Shown here piece by piece: positions 49,066-61,410 of a DNA stretch of 64,000 bases (position 1 is its first letter; every line of letters begins with the position of its first letter). Under the pieces are notes generated by a model that saw only the letters and a program-made list of their open reading frames with translations, was not told where the DNA came from and did not search any database. Source of the DNA: Calliphora vicina. Its lineage: Eukaryota; Arthropoda; Insecta; Diptera; Calliphoridae. The position numbers were made by a program, and so were the translations under genes. The stretch spans positions 163,972,726 through 164,036,725 of the forward strand of contig NC_088780.1 in assembly GCF_958450345.1 (NCBI RefSeq). The letters run 5' to 3'.

Positions 49066-49779
49066 CTAAGGACAACCGTATAAGTAGAAGTTGTCTCCAA
49101 GAACGGATGTAAAGAAGACAAGGTCTCAACTCAACTCCTTCCTCTTTACAAATTAATACATTCTTATAGAATGTGAGGATGTTTGGATTTCAAAGGAGCT
49201 TGGTAACCTTTAGAAGCAGATCAGCACCAGATACGTTTTACATTTTCTCAAATCATTATTTATTAAGTCTTTCGATATACTTCCGCAATCCTTGCAAAGG
49301 ATCAGCTCTATATTTAACGTCTTTTTATTTTTATTACTCTTCTTTTTATTACCTTAAGATCTATTCCCATATAAAGATTGGCAGAAGTTATGACAGTCTG
49401 AAATACAGTGGCACATCTATCCATTGACTCAAATATTCCCTTATTCGTTTCAAAGATCCCCTCACTTACTCATCACTCTGTTTTGAATTCACTTTTCTTC
49501 TCACAAGATGCAATGAAAAGTTCCACGAAGCTATGGATTATAAAGCAGGATTCAAAGATCCCAGCTCAATTTTTCTTTATAATATTTCAAACTTTTGGAC
49601 AGAACCCTTAACCAAATTCCCCTATCAGCAATGATAAATCTCTGAACCGAATGTTCTGGATTTTCAATCTTTAGAAAAGAGTTAATTTTTGGATATTTAT
49701 TTTTTGTAACAAGAAGATAGAAATCTTCTAAAATGCGGGATTTTTTCAAAAGTTTAGCTTTTATTTTGAAACATATAAC
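49066..49779. other. Non-coding stretch
   Basis: Open frames near 49173-49750 show no recognised family. Nothing else supported. Confidence 0.4.
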
Positions 49780-50825
49780 AATATAAATTTATTCAAAGTA
49801 TTAGCATATGGATTAAGAGCCAAAAGAACTGTTCATCTTTTGAGGCCAACAACGAATCAAGCCAAAGTGAAGCGTACCCCAGAGAGAGCGTTCTGCATCG
49901 ATCCTAACAAATAGTCGGAATACTTCCCAATCATTTCATTTTAAATACTTTTTAACAGATATTGCAACATGTGGCCAAGCATTGTCATGATGTAATATTA
50001 CGGTTTCATGTCTGGCCGCATATTCTGAATGTGTTTCTGCTAATGCTCGCTTCAAACGAATCAGTTGCGTTCGTTCCTGTGATGGTATGGTAAGATTTCA
50101 GCAGCTCATAATAGATATGGCCCCTTTTGCTCCCATCAAATACAAAGAATTACCTTAGCGACATGAATATTTGGCTTTGGTTTTGATTCGGCTGGTTGGC
50201 CGGGCTTCACATACGATCTCTAACGCTTCGGGTTATTGTAATGGATCCATTTTTCATCGCAAGTAGTAATTCAGTGCAAAAATCATTCAAGCTTCATTTC
50301 AGACATACAAAATCGTTTTTCAAGGTCTCTCAGCTTCAATTTGTATGGTACCCAATTTCCCTGCTTTTGGATGAATACTGCTGCTTGCAAACGTTTTGAA
50401 ATTGCTGCTTGAGTAGCTACCAATTCATGGAGTAATGCCTCTAATTCTTGGTCTTCAAACTTTTTTTGGCTGGTCAGGGCCATCATAAGCTTTGGTAAGC
50501 AATCGGTGGACCTCAGCTGCACTTTTTTTCAAATGAAACATAATAACAAGCTAAAGTTCTTCGATTAGGACTCCTTCCTCTATACCCAATTTCCCTGCTT
50601 TTGGATGAATACTGCTGCCTGAAAACGTTTTGAAATTGCTGCTGGAGTAGCTAATAATTCATGGAGTAATGCCTCTAATTCTTGTAGATCTTCAAACTTT
50701 TTTTTGGCTGGCCAGGGCCACCATAAGCTTTGGTAAGCAATCGGTGGACCTCAGCTGCATTTTTTTCACATTAAACATAATCACAAGCTAAAGCTCTTCG
50801 ATTAGGATTCCTTCCTCTTATTTTT
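49780..50825 (-). mobile_element. Mariner copy H with a 234-bp tandem duplication
   Basis: Minus-strand copy from the 3' side (AATTTATTCAAAGTATTAGC) to the N-terminal coding part. The segment 50350-50583 is repeated at 50584-50820; both carry CCCAATTTCCCTGCTTTTGG, CATGGAGTAATGCCTCTAAT and CGGTGGACCTCAGCTGCA. Remnant readings include KKFEDQELEALLHELVATQA, but the protein is broken. Confidence 0.9.
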
Positions 50826-53800
50826 CCGCTCATTTAAAGCAGTCAATTTCACAAAAAACACCGCTGCCGCATATCAATAAACAAATGAGGCAGAAATTAT
50901 AAACTTCATAAGTTTTTTTCTCTCAATTTACTCCTAAATATGATTTTTTGTGGCCTTAAAAACCTGAAAAGGTTCCATAATATTTGGGTTTAAAATTGTG
51001 ATTGTTGTTATTGTTGTTGCTGGTGTCGCTTATTATTGAAGTTGTTGTTGTTGTAGTTTTGTCGCTTAAATTTTAATTAGAAGGTTATAAATTAAAGCAT
51101 TTGACCGACAATAATGAAGAATGAAGATCATCGTCATCATCATTGGCATTGGCATTCTCTGCAGTATTATAATTCCTGCGTTTCAATATTTTTTTGGGGG
51201 TAGACCACCAACCAACAAAACTGACTTCTGTTTGCAAAAAAAAATTAAATTCTTTATTATAGAGAGTCACATAAATGTCTTCTTGAAGGGGGGGAGGGGG
51301 TTTGGTCGATGGAAAGAAAAAGCGTTTCAAACTAATTTATTATGCACAAATTTATGAACAGAAAACGACAGGCATGCGTGCATTTGATGACTATATGTAA
51401 GCTTATTTAAGAGCTCTAAAAAGACATTGTTTTCTAGATGTAGATCTTTTTGTTCAACAAAAAAAAAACATTTATTATGATCATTAATTTGAAAAGAAGA
51501 AAGACGATCATCAACTCAAAACGCACCATATTTAGTCGCAAGAAAGAAAAAACGAAACATCAGTGAGAAACCGCTCGGAAACAAAGGTGTTGCACAAATT
51601 TCTGTTTCACCTAGCTCGCGCTTATCCTTTATTTAAGTGTTTTTTCTCAGTTATTGTTGTTGTTTATCATAAATATATTTATGGTTTTAGTTTTTATTGT
51701 GCCTGAGTGTTTTCCTTAAATGCGCAAACAGCCATTGCATACATCCATCCATCCATCTATCTTTCCATTTGAATTCCTCAGTTTTATTCACATTTAATTT
51801 ATCATTTCTTTAGCTTTGCATTGCGTTGCGTTTCCTTTGTCTTGTCAGGTTTTGTTGGTGGCACATTATTCAAATAATTTACAGTCTTTTGTGTCAGCTA
51901 TTAACTGTTATGTTTTTTTGACACTTCTTCTGTGTGCATGTATCTGCCGTGCGTCCTCTTGTTGTGAGGAGAAAACATGAACAAAAAAACAAAAAAAAAA
52001 ACGGTTATTACCGATCATGTTTTACAACTGATCTCCAACACCTGATAACCGGGCAGAGGAATGAAGGAAAAAAACTACCCATACAGAGAGAAAAATAACA
52101 AAGAGTCAGAGGTGTTGAAAGTTTTGAAGGATTAATAATGGTTGATGTTGGTTAGGTGATGAAATTTAAGGAAAATTTCCTTTTACTTTACATCGTTCCA
52201 GAACTTAAGTAAACTTTGTCTCTTGGAGGAATTGAATTTCAGATAAATCTACTAATTTATACAAGAATCTGTTTGGTTTCGTATGAAGACAACAAGGATG
52301 GTTGACCTGCAGTTGGATCACAATGAGATCAGTTATTAATGGATCATGAAGGAACTCAACCTTACCACAACTTGAATGCAATAAAAAAGGAGGAAGAACC
52401 AGTGCGAAAAAGTACAGAGGATCTTCATTTGCCCTAGCACTCAAATAAAAGTCCCTACGATCTTTAGGGACAAACTTAAATTTATCTACAATCTGAACAA
52501 TTCTCCTTTAAATCATCCTCTTAATTTCTTACAGTGTAACATAAGTTTCCATATTACCAGCGGTTAAAGGATTGTGTTAATAAATATTTAATTGATGCTC
52601 AAAAGTGACAGTTAACAAGACAAGAAACTTGTAAAAACCATGTAAGTTTGATGTTGCAAAAAACACTACAGTCACATCCACAAAAAAAAACATACGCAAT
52701 TTATTCTTCAACTTAATGTGCCCAACAACTCTGTGAGATTGTCATACTGGTATGACGGCATGGAGTGTCCTCATGTTGGCTGGTAGTGGCGTTGGCAATA
52801 TTGGTCAAAATACAGCAATAATAACGATAAATGTTATCAATGGCAATAAAACCCACCTTTTTAAATACACACAGAACCTAAAACAACAGTAATACGAACA
52901 AAAAAAAAAAAACACTTGGCCAAGCAAGCGGCAAAGTTAATTTAACGTATGTAAATGGAATTGAAATTTAGCAAAAATAATAACAAGTGTTGTCACTTTA
53001 AAGATGAGGAGTTTTGACCCCAGGCCACCACCACCATCACCAAAACAGAAATATTTGAGCAGTTGAATGGCCAAGACAGCTTCAAGCGTTACAAAGTGCG
53101 CAAGTCTTCCCAGTCCATTCATCCATTCATATATAAAATAAGTAAATACGATTGGGCATTTGGATAAATGTATGGTTGCAGCAATGTGTATAATCAAGTA
53201 AAATTTTTAATCAAATGTTATAAAAATGAAATTAAAGCTTAAGGGTTTTATAATGAGTCCAATTCAATGAATAAATGAATGAATGCAAGCAATAATAATA
53301 ATAACATAAAACCCAGTTGCAGATCAAAGAGAAAATGTTCACTTGGTTTTTGTAAATGCAGCTAGCAATTGTTGTATATAGGACCGCCAATTAAATTGTG
53401 TAATATAAGATCAAATGTTGTTTTATTTTTATTTTTATCATTTTCTGTTTTGTTTGTTTGTTCTTTAACAACAAGAACAACAAGGCAACAGCAAGGTAAT
53501 TAAGTTAATTTTATGATGTTTTTTAAATCAATTGCCTCAAGTTGATTCTGCTGTGCCACACAACAGCACAACACAAATGATGACATTGACGAGGACGACA
53601 CCAACCTTCAAGGCATCGGCTACGATGTCGATGCTGATGATGACGATAATGTTATTCTGCATGATAATGAGCATGATGATGATGGGAGAAATGTTTCAAG
53701 TCACGACATGATCAATGTTGATTGAATAGAATGAAAGAGAGCTTAAATACCTTGGATTGTAGTTTACAAGTCGATTTGTAGATGGATTGAAGAGTGAGTG

Positions 53801-53900
53801 AGTGAGTTTTTCCCTTTGTATTTTACAAAAGCCTAACAATTGCACAATGGGCCAAGCAATTCAGTTTTTCAAAAGGTAGAATTTCACCATATCCTCAGAT
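50826..53900. other. AT-rich non-coding stretch
   Basis: Contains TTGTTGTTATTGTTGTTGC and similar triplet patches (51001-51057), CATCCATCCATC (51743) and GATGATGACGA-type repeats (53580-53690). No gene recognised; unique-looking DNA that could be regulatory. Confidence 0.45.
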
Positions 53901-53901
53901 A

Positions 53902-54545
53902 AGTCTCTTATATACTAGTTCTTTCTGGTGGAGTGTAGACATTGAAATATATTCCTTAATTTTTGATCAACAGAATGTGTTTGCAAATATGGAGACCTTA
54001 TTATTCTTGGAGGAATGTGAGCCTTATATTCAATTACTTGTTATCTTCGTTTTGTCCAATTCTTTAGTTCCCTAAAACAAGTTAAGTTCTCGAATGAAGC
54101 CTGTTCCCTGGAACTCACAAACCTCGTTCAACATAACCCCAGCGGATGGGTATTACACATCACATGGATCGTCCTACAACCCACATAATCTACAATGTCT
54201 CGTCCCAGAATTACCCAGAAGTCTCTTATATCCTAGTTATTTCTGGTGGAGTGTAGACACTGAAAACATTTCTTAATTTTTGATGAACAGAACTTGTTTA
54301 CAAATATGAAGACATTATTATTCTTGGAGGAATGTGAGCCTTAAACTAAGGATATTCAATTACTTGTTAGATTCGTTTTGTCCAACCCTTAAGTTCCCTA
54401 AATCAAATTAAGTTATCGAATGAAGCCTATTCCCTGGAACCCACAAACCTCGTTCAACATAACCCCAGCGTAGGGGTATTACAAAGCACATGGATGATCC
54501 TACAACCCTCAGATTCTACAATGTCTCGTCCCATCATTACCCAGT
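53902..54545. repeat. ~316-bp tandem duplication
   Basis: Units 53902-54219 and 54220-54545 share AGTCTCTTATAT, TTCTGGTGGAGTGTAGACA, CTTGGAGGAATGTGAGCCTT, CACAAACCTCGTTCAACATA and CTACAATGTCTCGTCCCA in order. About 85-90% similar by eye. No protein. Confidence 0.92.
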
Positions 54546-55316
54546 GGTGAAAAAACTGCTACACAACCCAGTAAACGAAATTTAACCTAGTATATCCAAG
54601 AAAAATTAAAAAAAAAGGTTCTGCTATCGGAATAAAATCTGTCTTTATTTAATCAAAGCGACGATCCTTCAAAAGATCATAAGCTCTTTAAGGAAAGCAT
54701 CAATTTGAATTGGTAATTTTGCTAATGCTCAGGAGTATACGACTACATCTGCATTTATCCTTCCAGAAGGAGAACAAGGTTTCAAGTATTTTGACGATGG
54801 ACTGTGGAAATACAAACAGACCCTAACGAAAATTTTCAATGATCTAATGTGGATCAATTTAATTGAAGCAATTATAATCATGACGACTACTTAAACGTTT
54901 TTTCATAGGGTTCCGGAAAGAGAATTTGTTCGTGATGGCATTCATGCTGAATGAGATAATGAAAATATCTCTTGCTTTATTTTGGATCAACAGATCCAAT
55001 TTGAGGAATAATAGTCTGCACTTTTCTTTTTATATTCCTGAGGAAAATCAACCTTAAAGATTAATCAGCCACGGTTGATATGTGTGTTATTGTGCCTGTT
55101 TTGAGAGTAGAATATAGATTTGCAATTATCCACGTAAGATCTTAAGCTCTTAAAGAAAAACATCGATTTCCGTTGCTTATATGAACAAATTGTTAGATGT
55201 ATGATCAACTTAATCTTAATTTAATACGTTTGCCTTTTGCAATATATTGTATTCATGGAGGATTATTTCTATGACAACAATGAGAACAAGCTTTCCTTAT
55301 GTGTTCTTGAAATATT

Positions 55317-55546
55317 TGTTGGGATATTTTTTGATACTGGGTTAACAAGTTCTTAGTGCTAAATTAACTATTAGATAATCTCCAAGGTTTCAAATTTCGT
55401 GAAAGTGAAAGACCACATGAAAAATCTTCAACTGTCGTAGTTCAACTCGGAGGATTGATCTTCAATTATTGTTTATATTTGTAATTCGTCTTGCAGTTTG
55501 AAGTATATAAACGATTCCTCCGATCGCTTTGGATTAAATTTTATTT
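55317..55546. repeat. ~230-bp direct repeat, left copy
   Basis: Matches 56140-56365: TGTTGGGATATTTTT, GTTAACAAGTTCTTA, GCTAAATTAACTATT, GGAGGATTGATCTTCAAT, GATTCCTCCGATCGCTTT. The two copies bracket mariner copy I. Confidence 0.9.
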
Positions 55547-55548
55547 AT

Positions 55549-56135
55549 TTGGTGTATGACTTAAAAATGCGGGATTTACAATAGATAGATTGAATGTGAA
55601 GTCCAACTAGCCGAATCGACGCCAAAGCCAAATATCCATGGCGTTAATGTAATGCTCTGCATTTGGTGGGAGCAAAGTTGTCCTATCTATTATGAGCTAG
55701 TGAAATCTGACCAGACCATGCCATGGATCCTGTACCGAACGCAAATAATTCGTTTGAAGCGAACATTTGCCGAAAAACACCCAGAATATACAGCCAGACA
55801 TGAAACCGTAGTATTCCATATATCATGACAACGCTCGGCATGTTGCAATACCTGCTAAAAAGTATTCAGAATGAAGTGGTTGAGAAGTTTTGCCCCTCCC
55901 GCCTTATAGTCCAGATCTTACCCCGTCCGACAACTATTTGTTTCGATCGATGCCGAACGCTCTCTCGGGAATATGCTTCACTTCAGAGCAAAGTATCCGA
56001 AATTGGCTTGATTCGTTCTTTGCCCCAAAAGATGAGCAGTTCTTTTAGCTCGGGCTCCATATGTTGCCAGAAAGATGGGAAAAGGTTATAACTAGCAATG
56101 ACCAATACTTTGAATAAATTTATATTGCACAGCCA
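55549..56135 (+). mobile_element. Mariner copy I, internally deleted
   Basis: 5' end GGTGTATGACTTAAAAATGC, then a direct jump from ACAATAGATAGAT to the catalytic-half region (CGAATCGACGCCAAAGCC) and on to GACCAATACTTTGAATAAA; the 3' terminal repeat is missing. The 88-codon open frame at 55825-56091 is a shifted reading of this remnant. Confidence 0.88.
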
Positions 56136-56139
56136 ATAT

Positions 56140-56365
56140 TTGTTGGGATATTTTTGGATACTCAGTTAACAAGTTCTTATTTCAGTGCTAAATTAACTAT
56201 TGGATAATCTCCATGGTTTAAAATTTTGTGAATGTGAAAGACCTCATGGAGAATACTGTCTCAGTCCAACTTGGAGGATTGATCTTCAATCATTGTTTTT
56301 ATTTGTACTTTGTCTTGCTGTTTGAAAAATATAAATGATTCCTCCGATCGCTTTCGATTAAATTT
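56140..56365. repeat. ~230-bp direct repeat, right copy
   Basis: See the left copy at 55317-55546; begins where mariner copy I ends. Confidence 0.9.
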
Positions 56366-58312
56366 TGATTTGATATTTCTTGATACAACAAGACGACTTA
56401 AGGGAAATTCATCGTGGAGGAATATGATCCCTAATCAAAGGATCTTCCATCAATCTATTTGAAATTATATTTTGGAAAATAAGTCGAAACAAACTCTTGA
56501 TTTTGTCAGAGCAACGATGCACAATAATACCACTAGCTCTTAAATTAAAGTATGGATCAGCTTTGGTAAGTTGATGAAATTGTTAAATAAACGATCGTGC
56601 GTATCGACTCTTTTGCAAAATGCAGTCGTTATTATCTTAAATTGTAATATAAACTGTTATTGTTCCTGTTGCTTTAGGAATATAGACTAGATCTGTATTT
56701 CATCAGAGTAATGATCCACCATAAGACAAGATTTTCCTATGTAATATAGACAAATTGTTAGATTTATGATCAATATAATCAATGGAATTTTGTCATTACG
56801 ACTACATCGACATAATTGGGGCATATTTTGCTGTCGTTCTTTATTTAAAACTAGTTAACCACTAGTTCTTCAAGTTTCTCCAACCCACATACACCTGTCT
56901 ATTATTATTTATTTGCAAATAAAATATCTAAATTTGTACTGCATACTTTAGGGAGCTTTTTTATTACAGTTGAATGGACTAAACAAAAAAAATCCGTGTT
57001 TTAACCGGAATTTTTTAATTTATTTTCTTTCAAACCATCTCCTGAAAAATTCGAATCGAATAAAAAAAAATCAGCCAAATCGCTCCAGCCGTTCTCACGT
57101 GATGCCATTACATACATGGACCATTTAATTTTTATAAATATAGAAGATGTCATATAAACTGTTCATGATGCAGAAATGATCTTCGACATTGATCCTCGAG
57201 CAATATAGTAACTGTATATTATGCTATAGGCTTGCTAAAGAAAACTATAGACTTGATTTTGTTCGCTAATAGTTAAAATTTGGTTTAATTGGAAGTTAAA
57301 CGAATATTCCTGATTCACTCGTAAGCTGTAGAGGATCATTGATCAATTTATAGAAATCCTTACATATAAGTATTTGAAATTCTGTTAAGATAATTAAATT
57401 TATTCAAATTGTTAATATGTTAGTTAAAAACCTTTCCAATTTCCTCCACTATCTGCCCATGGTAACATGCCACACAAATACTTAACAAAGCCACAAAACC
57501 TTTGCTTAAACTACAAGATGTTTGATGGTTTTTACAATAAGATTTTATGCGAAATTAATGAATACATATTGAGTTGAGTCGTCTGTCTCCTGGTTTGATT
57601 TTGTTAAAGGTATTTTGGTTATTTAAAGCTTTTTAAGCCTCAAACTCATTCACACTTTGGAGAAACACCTCACTTAGTGGCAAAGGGAATTCTTTAAAAG
57701 GCAACCATAACATGATTATGATCATCATCAATAGGAATTTCATTTGTAAAATTCTCATCCTCATCCTCAGCTTCATCATCATTTGAATCCTCAACAATAT
57801 CATCATCATCATTATTATGTTGGCCGTTTTGTTAAACATCGGAAGAGGGAACTTGAAATATAATGAAACATTAAAGCATTGCAGCCGTAAATGCGGCTCA
57901 AGAACAAAGTGTCGGCTGCCTTTGATCATCGCATATAAAATACTATAGCCACGCCTCTTAAAAGGTAGATTAAACGAGATGGCGCTCACCATCGAAGCTT
58001 TAAATGTGTATAAGCTACATTTAGTTTTATTTTCCTTTATTTTATTTAATTTTTTTTGTTGCTCTTGTGGCGGCGGCCCTATACATTTTGCCACACAAAC
58101 TCACCTCACATTATAAGAATGGTTAAGAATACAACAATAATACCACAGTGAGGCCAACAGGCTGAATAGTCAGGCATCATGCAACAAATGTACTTAAACA
58201 TCCTTTAATTTTAAACACTTGCAACAGAAAGCACAAAAGGGTGACGCAGACGTAGAGGAAGAGTGCGAGTATTAATTTGTACTTGCGGCTGGTGAGCTTG
58301 GATGGACGGAAT
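56366..58312. other. Non-coding stretch
   Basis: Includes TCATCATC/GATGAT-rich sequence at 57715-57835, where the minus strand reads as Met-rich in one frame and Asp/Glu-rich in another; no splice acceptor or start supports a gene. Nothing else recognised. Confidence 0.4.
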
Positions 58313-58317
58313 TTAAA

Positions 58318-58548
58318 AGTATAAATTCATGAGTGCTTGGAACGAATTACATTTTTGCCAAAGGAATACTGCAAGTTTCATAAGGTAACGCACAATCTGC
58401 GATCGAAGATATTTAATGCTTCGGAAAACTATAATATTTGCGAATATCCAATACAGACAGAAAGTATTCTCTTCTCGTGTTATACTAAAATCTCTCGGGG
58501 TTACTACAACAATGTTATTACCTGTCGATTTACTGATCAGAAGCGATC
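58318..58548 (-). pseudogene. Possible FLYWCH-like zinc-finger exon remnant
   Basis: On the minus strand an acceptor (TTTTACAG) at 58549-58550 leads into an open frame reading LLISKSTGNNIVVVTPRDFS, ITREENTFCLYW. The spacing of S-x-x-G-N, V-V, F-S and Y-W resembles the start of FLYWCH zinc fingers. The Cys expected after the Trp is Phe here and no Cys/His ligands follow clearly, so if related it is degenerate. I could not search; a chance match is quite possible. Confidence 0.25.
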
Positions 58549-58561
58549 CTGTAAAAGTCAT

Positions 58562-59449
58562 TTCGAATCTTAGAATGGCGATTTAAATTAAATTGGATGT
58601 GATCAAGACGAAGATCTGTGAAGTGGAACAACTCAGAAAAGATACTTGCATGTTACATTGTGAATTTCATAGTTTAAACAATCCACTCTTTACCAGCTCT
58701 GTCTTTACTTATTTACTCGCATTGTTGCCGCATAATGCCATGTATGAGTATGAATGAATGGTAGTTAGTTAAAGCGCGTTAAGCATGCTTAACAACAGTA
58801 TTGAGTCGAATATTTTTAGTCTTTTGTAGCTGCTACAAACGTCATAAAAATTATAAAGCGTTGCAATTTTTGTATTGTTAGTTGTTATTGCAACACTGGA
58901 CAAAAGTTCATATATGGACATCTTAAAGAGAATTTGCCGCCACAACGGCAGCCAACTTGTAAGCCTTTTTTATTCTGTTCTAGAGGATTCCAAGTGTGGC
59001 CTTTGATACGAATAAGACCTAGTTTTTTTTTCATGTTCAAAATGTTTGGTATTTTAAAGAGAACGGACATACTTATTTGAGTGTTAGTTATTTTAAATGT
59101 CTTTTTGTTCAAGTTTTTAATTGTTCTATTGATTAATTGTGAATATTAAGTCTAATTTCAATAAGTGCTAAGTAAAGTTGGAGAAGGTTTTACCTAGAAG
59201 TGTGCTAATCTATCTATATATATAAAAGAGAGAGTGACGTTAGTTACTGGACCGATTTCAATGATTCGCTCCAATTCGTACTGGTCTCCGACCAAACAAG
59301 AAGAATTCCCAAGAAAATTCTCGATATTCCCGAAAGATTTTGAAATTTTAATATTTTCATTCATCGAGAGCTGCAGAGACACCCCAAAAACATATCGTAA
59401 GACAAGAAGAAATTGGAATTTTCGTTACAAAAATCAAATTTGGTGCAAA
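58562..59449. other. Non-coding stretch
   Basis: 59200-59450 is AT-rich sequence leading into the satellite; the phrase ATTGGAATTTTCGTTACAAA at its end already matches the array. No gene recognised. Confidence 0.4.
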
Positions 59450-61080
59450 ATATGAATGATCACAGATGTTCTTTATTTTCGCTCTAGGTCCTTTAGTTTA
59501 CGAATTATAAGCAATTTTAGATATTTTGGAATTTCCTTTATAAAAATCAAATTTTGGTGGGAAATATGAGTGATCACAGATTTTCTTTATTTTCGCTCTA
59601 GGCCCTTTAGTTTACGAATTATAAGCAATTTTAGATATTTTGAAATTTTCGTTACAAAAATAAAATTTTGGTGGTAAATATGAGTGATCACAGATTTTCT
59701 TTATTTTCGCTCTAGGCCCTTTAGTTTACGAATTATAAGCAATTTTAGATATTTTGAAATGTTCTTCTGAAAATCAAATTTCGGTGGGAAATATGAGTGA
59801 TCACAGATTTTCTTTATTTTCGCTCTAGGCCCTTTAGTTTATGAATTATAAGCAATTTTAGATATTTTGAAATTTTCGTTACGAAAATAAAATTTTGGTA
59901 GAAAATATGAGTGATCACAGATTTTCTTTATTTTCGCTCTAGGTCCTTTAGTTTACGAATTATAAGCAATTTTAGATATTTTGGAATTTCCTTTATAAAA
60001 ATCAAATTTTGGTGGTAAATATGAGTGATCACAGATTTTCTTTATTTTCGCTCTAGGCCCTTTAGTTTACGAATTATAAGCAATTTTAGATATTTTGGAA
60101 TTTCCTTTATAAAAATCAAATTTTGGTGGGAAATATGAGTGATCACAGATTTTCTTTATTTTCGCTCTAGGCCCTTTAGTTTACGAATTATAAGCAATTT
60201 TAGATATTTTGAAATTTTCGTTACAAAAATAAAATTTTGGTAGAAAATATGAGTGATCACAGATTTTCTTTATTTTCGCTCTAGGTCCTTTAGTTTACGA
60301 ATTATAAGCAATTTTAGATATTTTGAAATTTTCGTTACAAAAATCAAATTTTGGTGGTAAATATGAGTGATCACAGATTTTCTTTATTTTCGCTCTAGGT
60401 CCTTTAGTTTACGAATTATAAGCAATTTTAGATATTTTGGAATTTCCTTTATAAAAATCAAATTTTGGTGGAAATATACGTGATCACAGATTTTCTTTAT
60501 TTTCGCTCTAGGCCCTTTAGTTTACGAATTATAAGCAATTTTAGATATTTTGAAATTTTCGTTACAAAAATCAAATTTTGGTGGGAAATATGAGTGATCA
60601 CAGATTTTCTTTATTTTCGCTCTAGGCCCTTTAGTTTACGAATTATAAGCAATTTTAGATATTTTGGAATTTCCTTTATAAAAATCAAATTTTGGTGGGA
60701 AACATGAGTGATCACAGATTTTCTTTATTTTCGCTCTAGGCCCTTTAGTTTACGAATTAAAATCAATTTTAGATATTTTGGAATTTTCGTCATGAAAATC
60801 TATTTTTGATGGTAAATATGAGTGATCACAGATTTTCTTTATTTTCGCTATAGGCCCTTTAGTTTACGAATTATAAGCAATTTTAGATATTTTGAAATTT
60901 TCGTTACAAAAATCAAATTTTGGTGGTAAATAGGTCCTTTAGTTTACGAATTATAAGCAATTTTAGATATTTTGAAATTTTCGTTACAAAAATCAAATTT
61001 TCGTGGTAAATATGAGTGATCACAGATTTTCTTTATTTTCGCTCTTTAGTTTACGAATTATAAGCAATTTTAGATATTTT
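59450..61080. repeat. 114-bp satellite array, about 14 units
   Basis: TGATCACAGATTTTCTTTAT recurs at 59571, 59684, 59798, 59912, 60026, 60140, 60254, 60368, 60481, 60595, 60709, 60823 and 61017, so the period is 114 bp. Each unit continues TTTCGCTCTAGGCCCTTTAG, ACGAATTATAAGCAATTTTAG and AATCAAATTTTGGTGG. Units alternate between two flavours (GGAATTTCCTTTATAAAAAT and GAAATTTTCGTTACAAAAAT). The last units are truncated. Confidence 0.97.
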
Positions 61081-61258
61081 GATTTTTATGCTTGTTTTGG
61101 AGCCTTTAAACTGGAAAACTCCCTCCTGTCTTCTGTTGGTCCAAATAGGTTTTCAAGATTAGACAGATATGCTTTCGAGAACTGTGTTATTGAAAAAGCA
61201 CGAGCGAGCAACGATTCCATGGTGGAAGAGTGCTACTATGGATTTTTAATTTAGGCGG
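61081..61258. other. Open segment between satellite and module
   Basis: An open frame from 61003 runs out of the satellite and reads GPNRFSRLDRYAFENCVIEK, then ARASNDSMVEECYYGFLI-stop at 61254. The codon choice looks protein-like, but I recognise no family. It may be the tail of a transposon gene. Confidence 0.3.
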
Positions 61259-61410
61259 GTGAAAGGAGGAGAAATTTTTTTTATTGACTACTCTGCAATT
61301 GCGCGTTATGTTTGTTATTAGTGCAGGTTGCAGCGCCTCTGGTGGCGAGATGGCGCATTAGTCAAGCCAACAACCTTTATTTATTTTTACTTCGGTAGCG
61401 TTTTAATGTT
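61259..61410. repeat. Dispersed module, copy 2
   Basis: Pairs with 22611-22777 (TCTGCAATTGCGCGTTAT, TTATTAGTGCAGGTTGCAGC, GTCAAGCCAACAACCTTTAT). It sits just right of the satellite. Confidence 0.8.

Noticed and set aside
52205..52444. 79-codon minus-strand open frame with a protein-like feel
   Set aside because: No recognisable family, signal, splice context or poly(A) signal.
57633..58094. 153-codon minus-strand open frame, with an alternative acidic frame (NDDEAEDEDENFTNEIP)
   Set aside because: Driven by GAT/ATC triplet repeats. The Met-rich frame has no family resemblance, and the acidic frame is closed by a stop just upstream with no splice acceptor after it.
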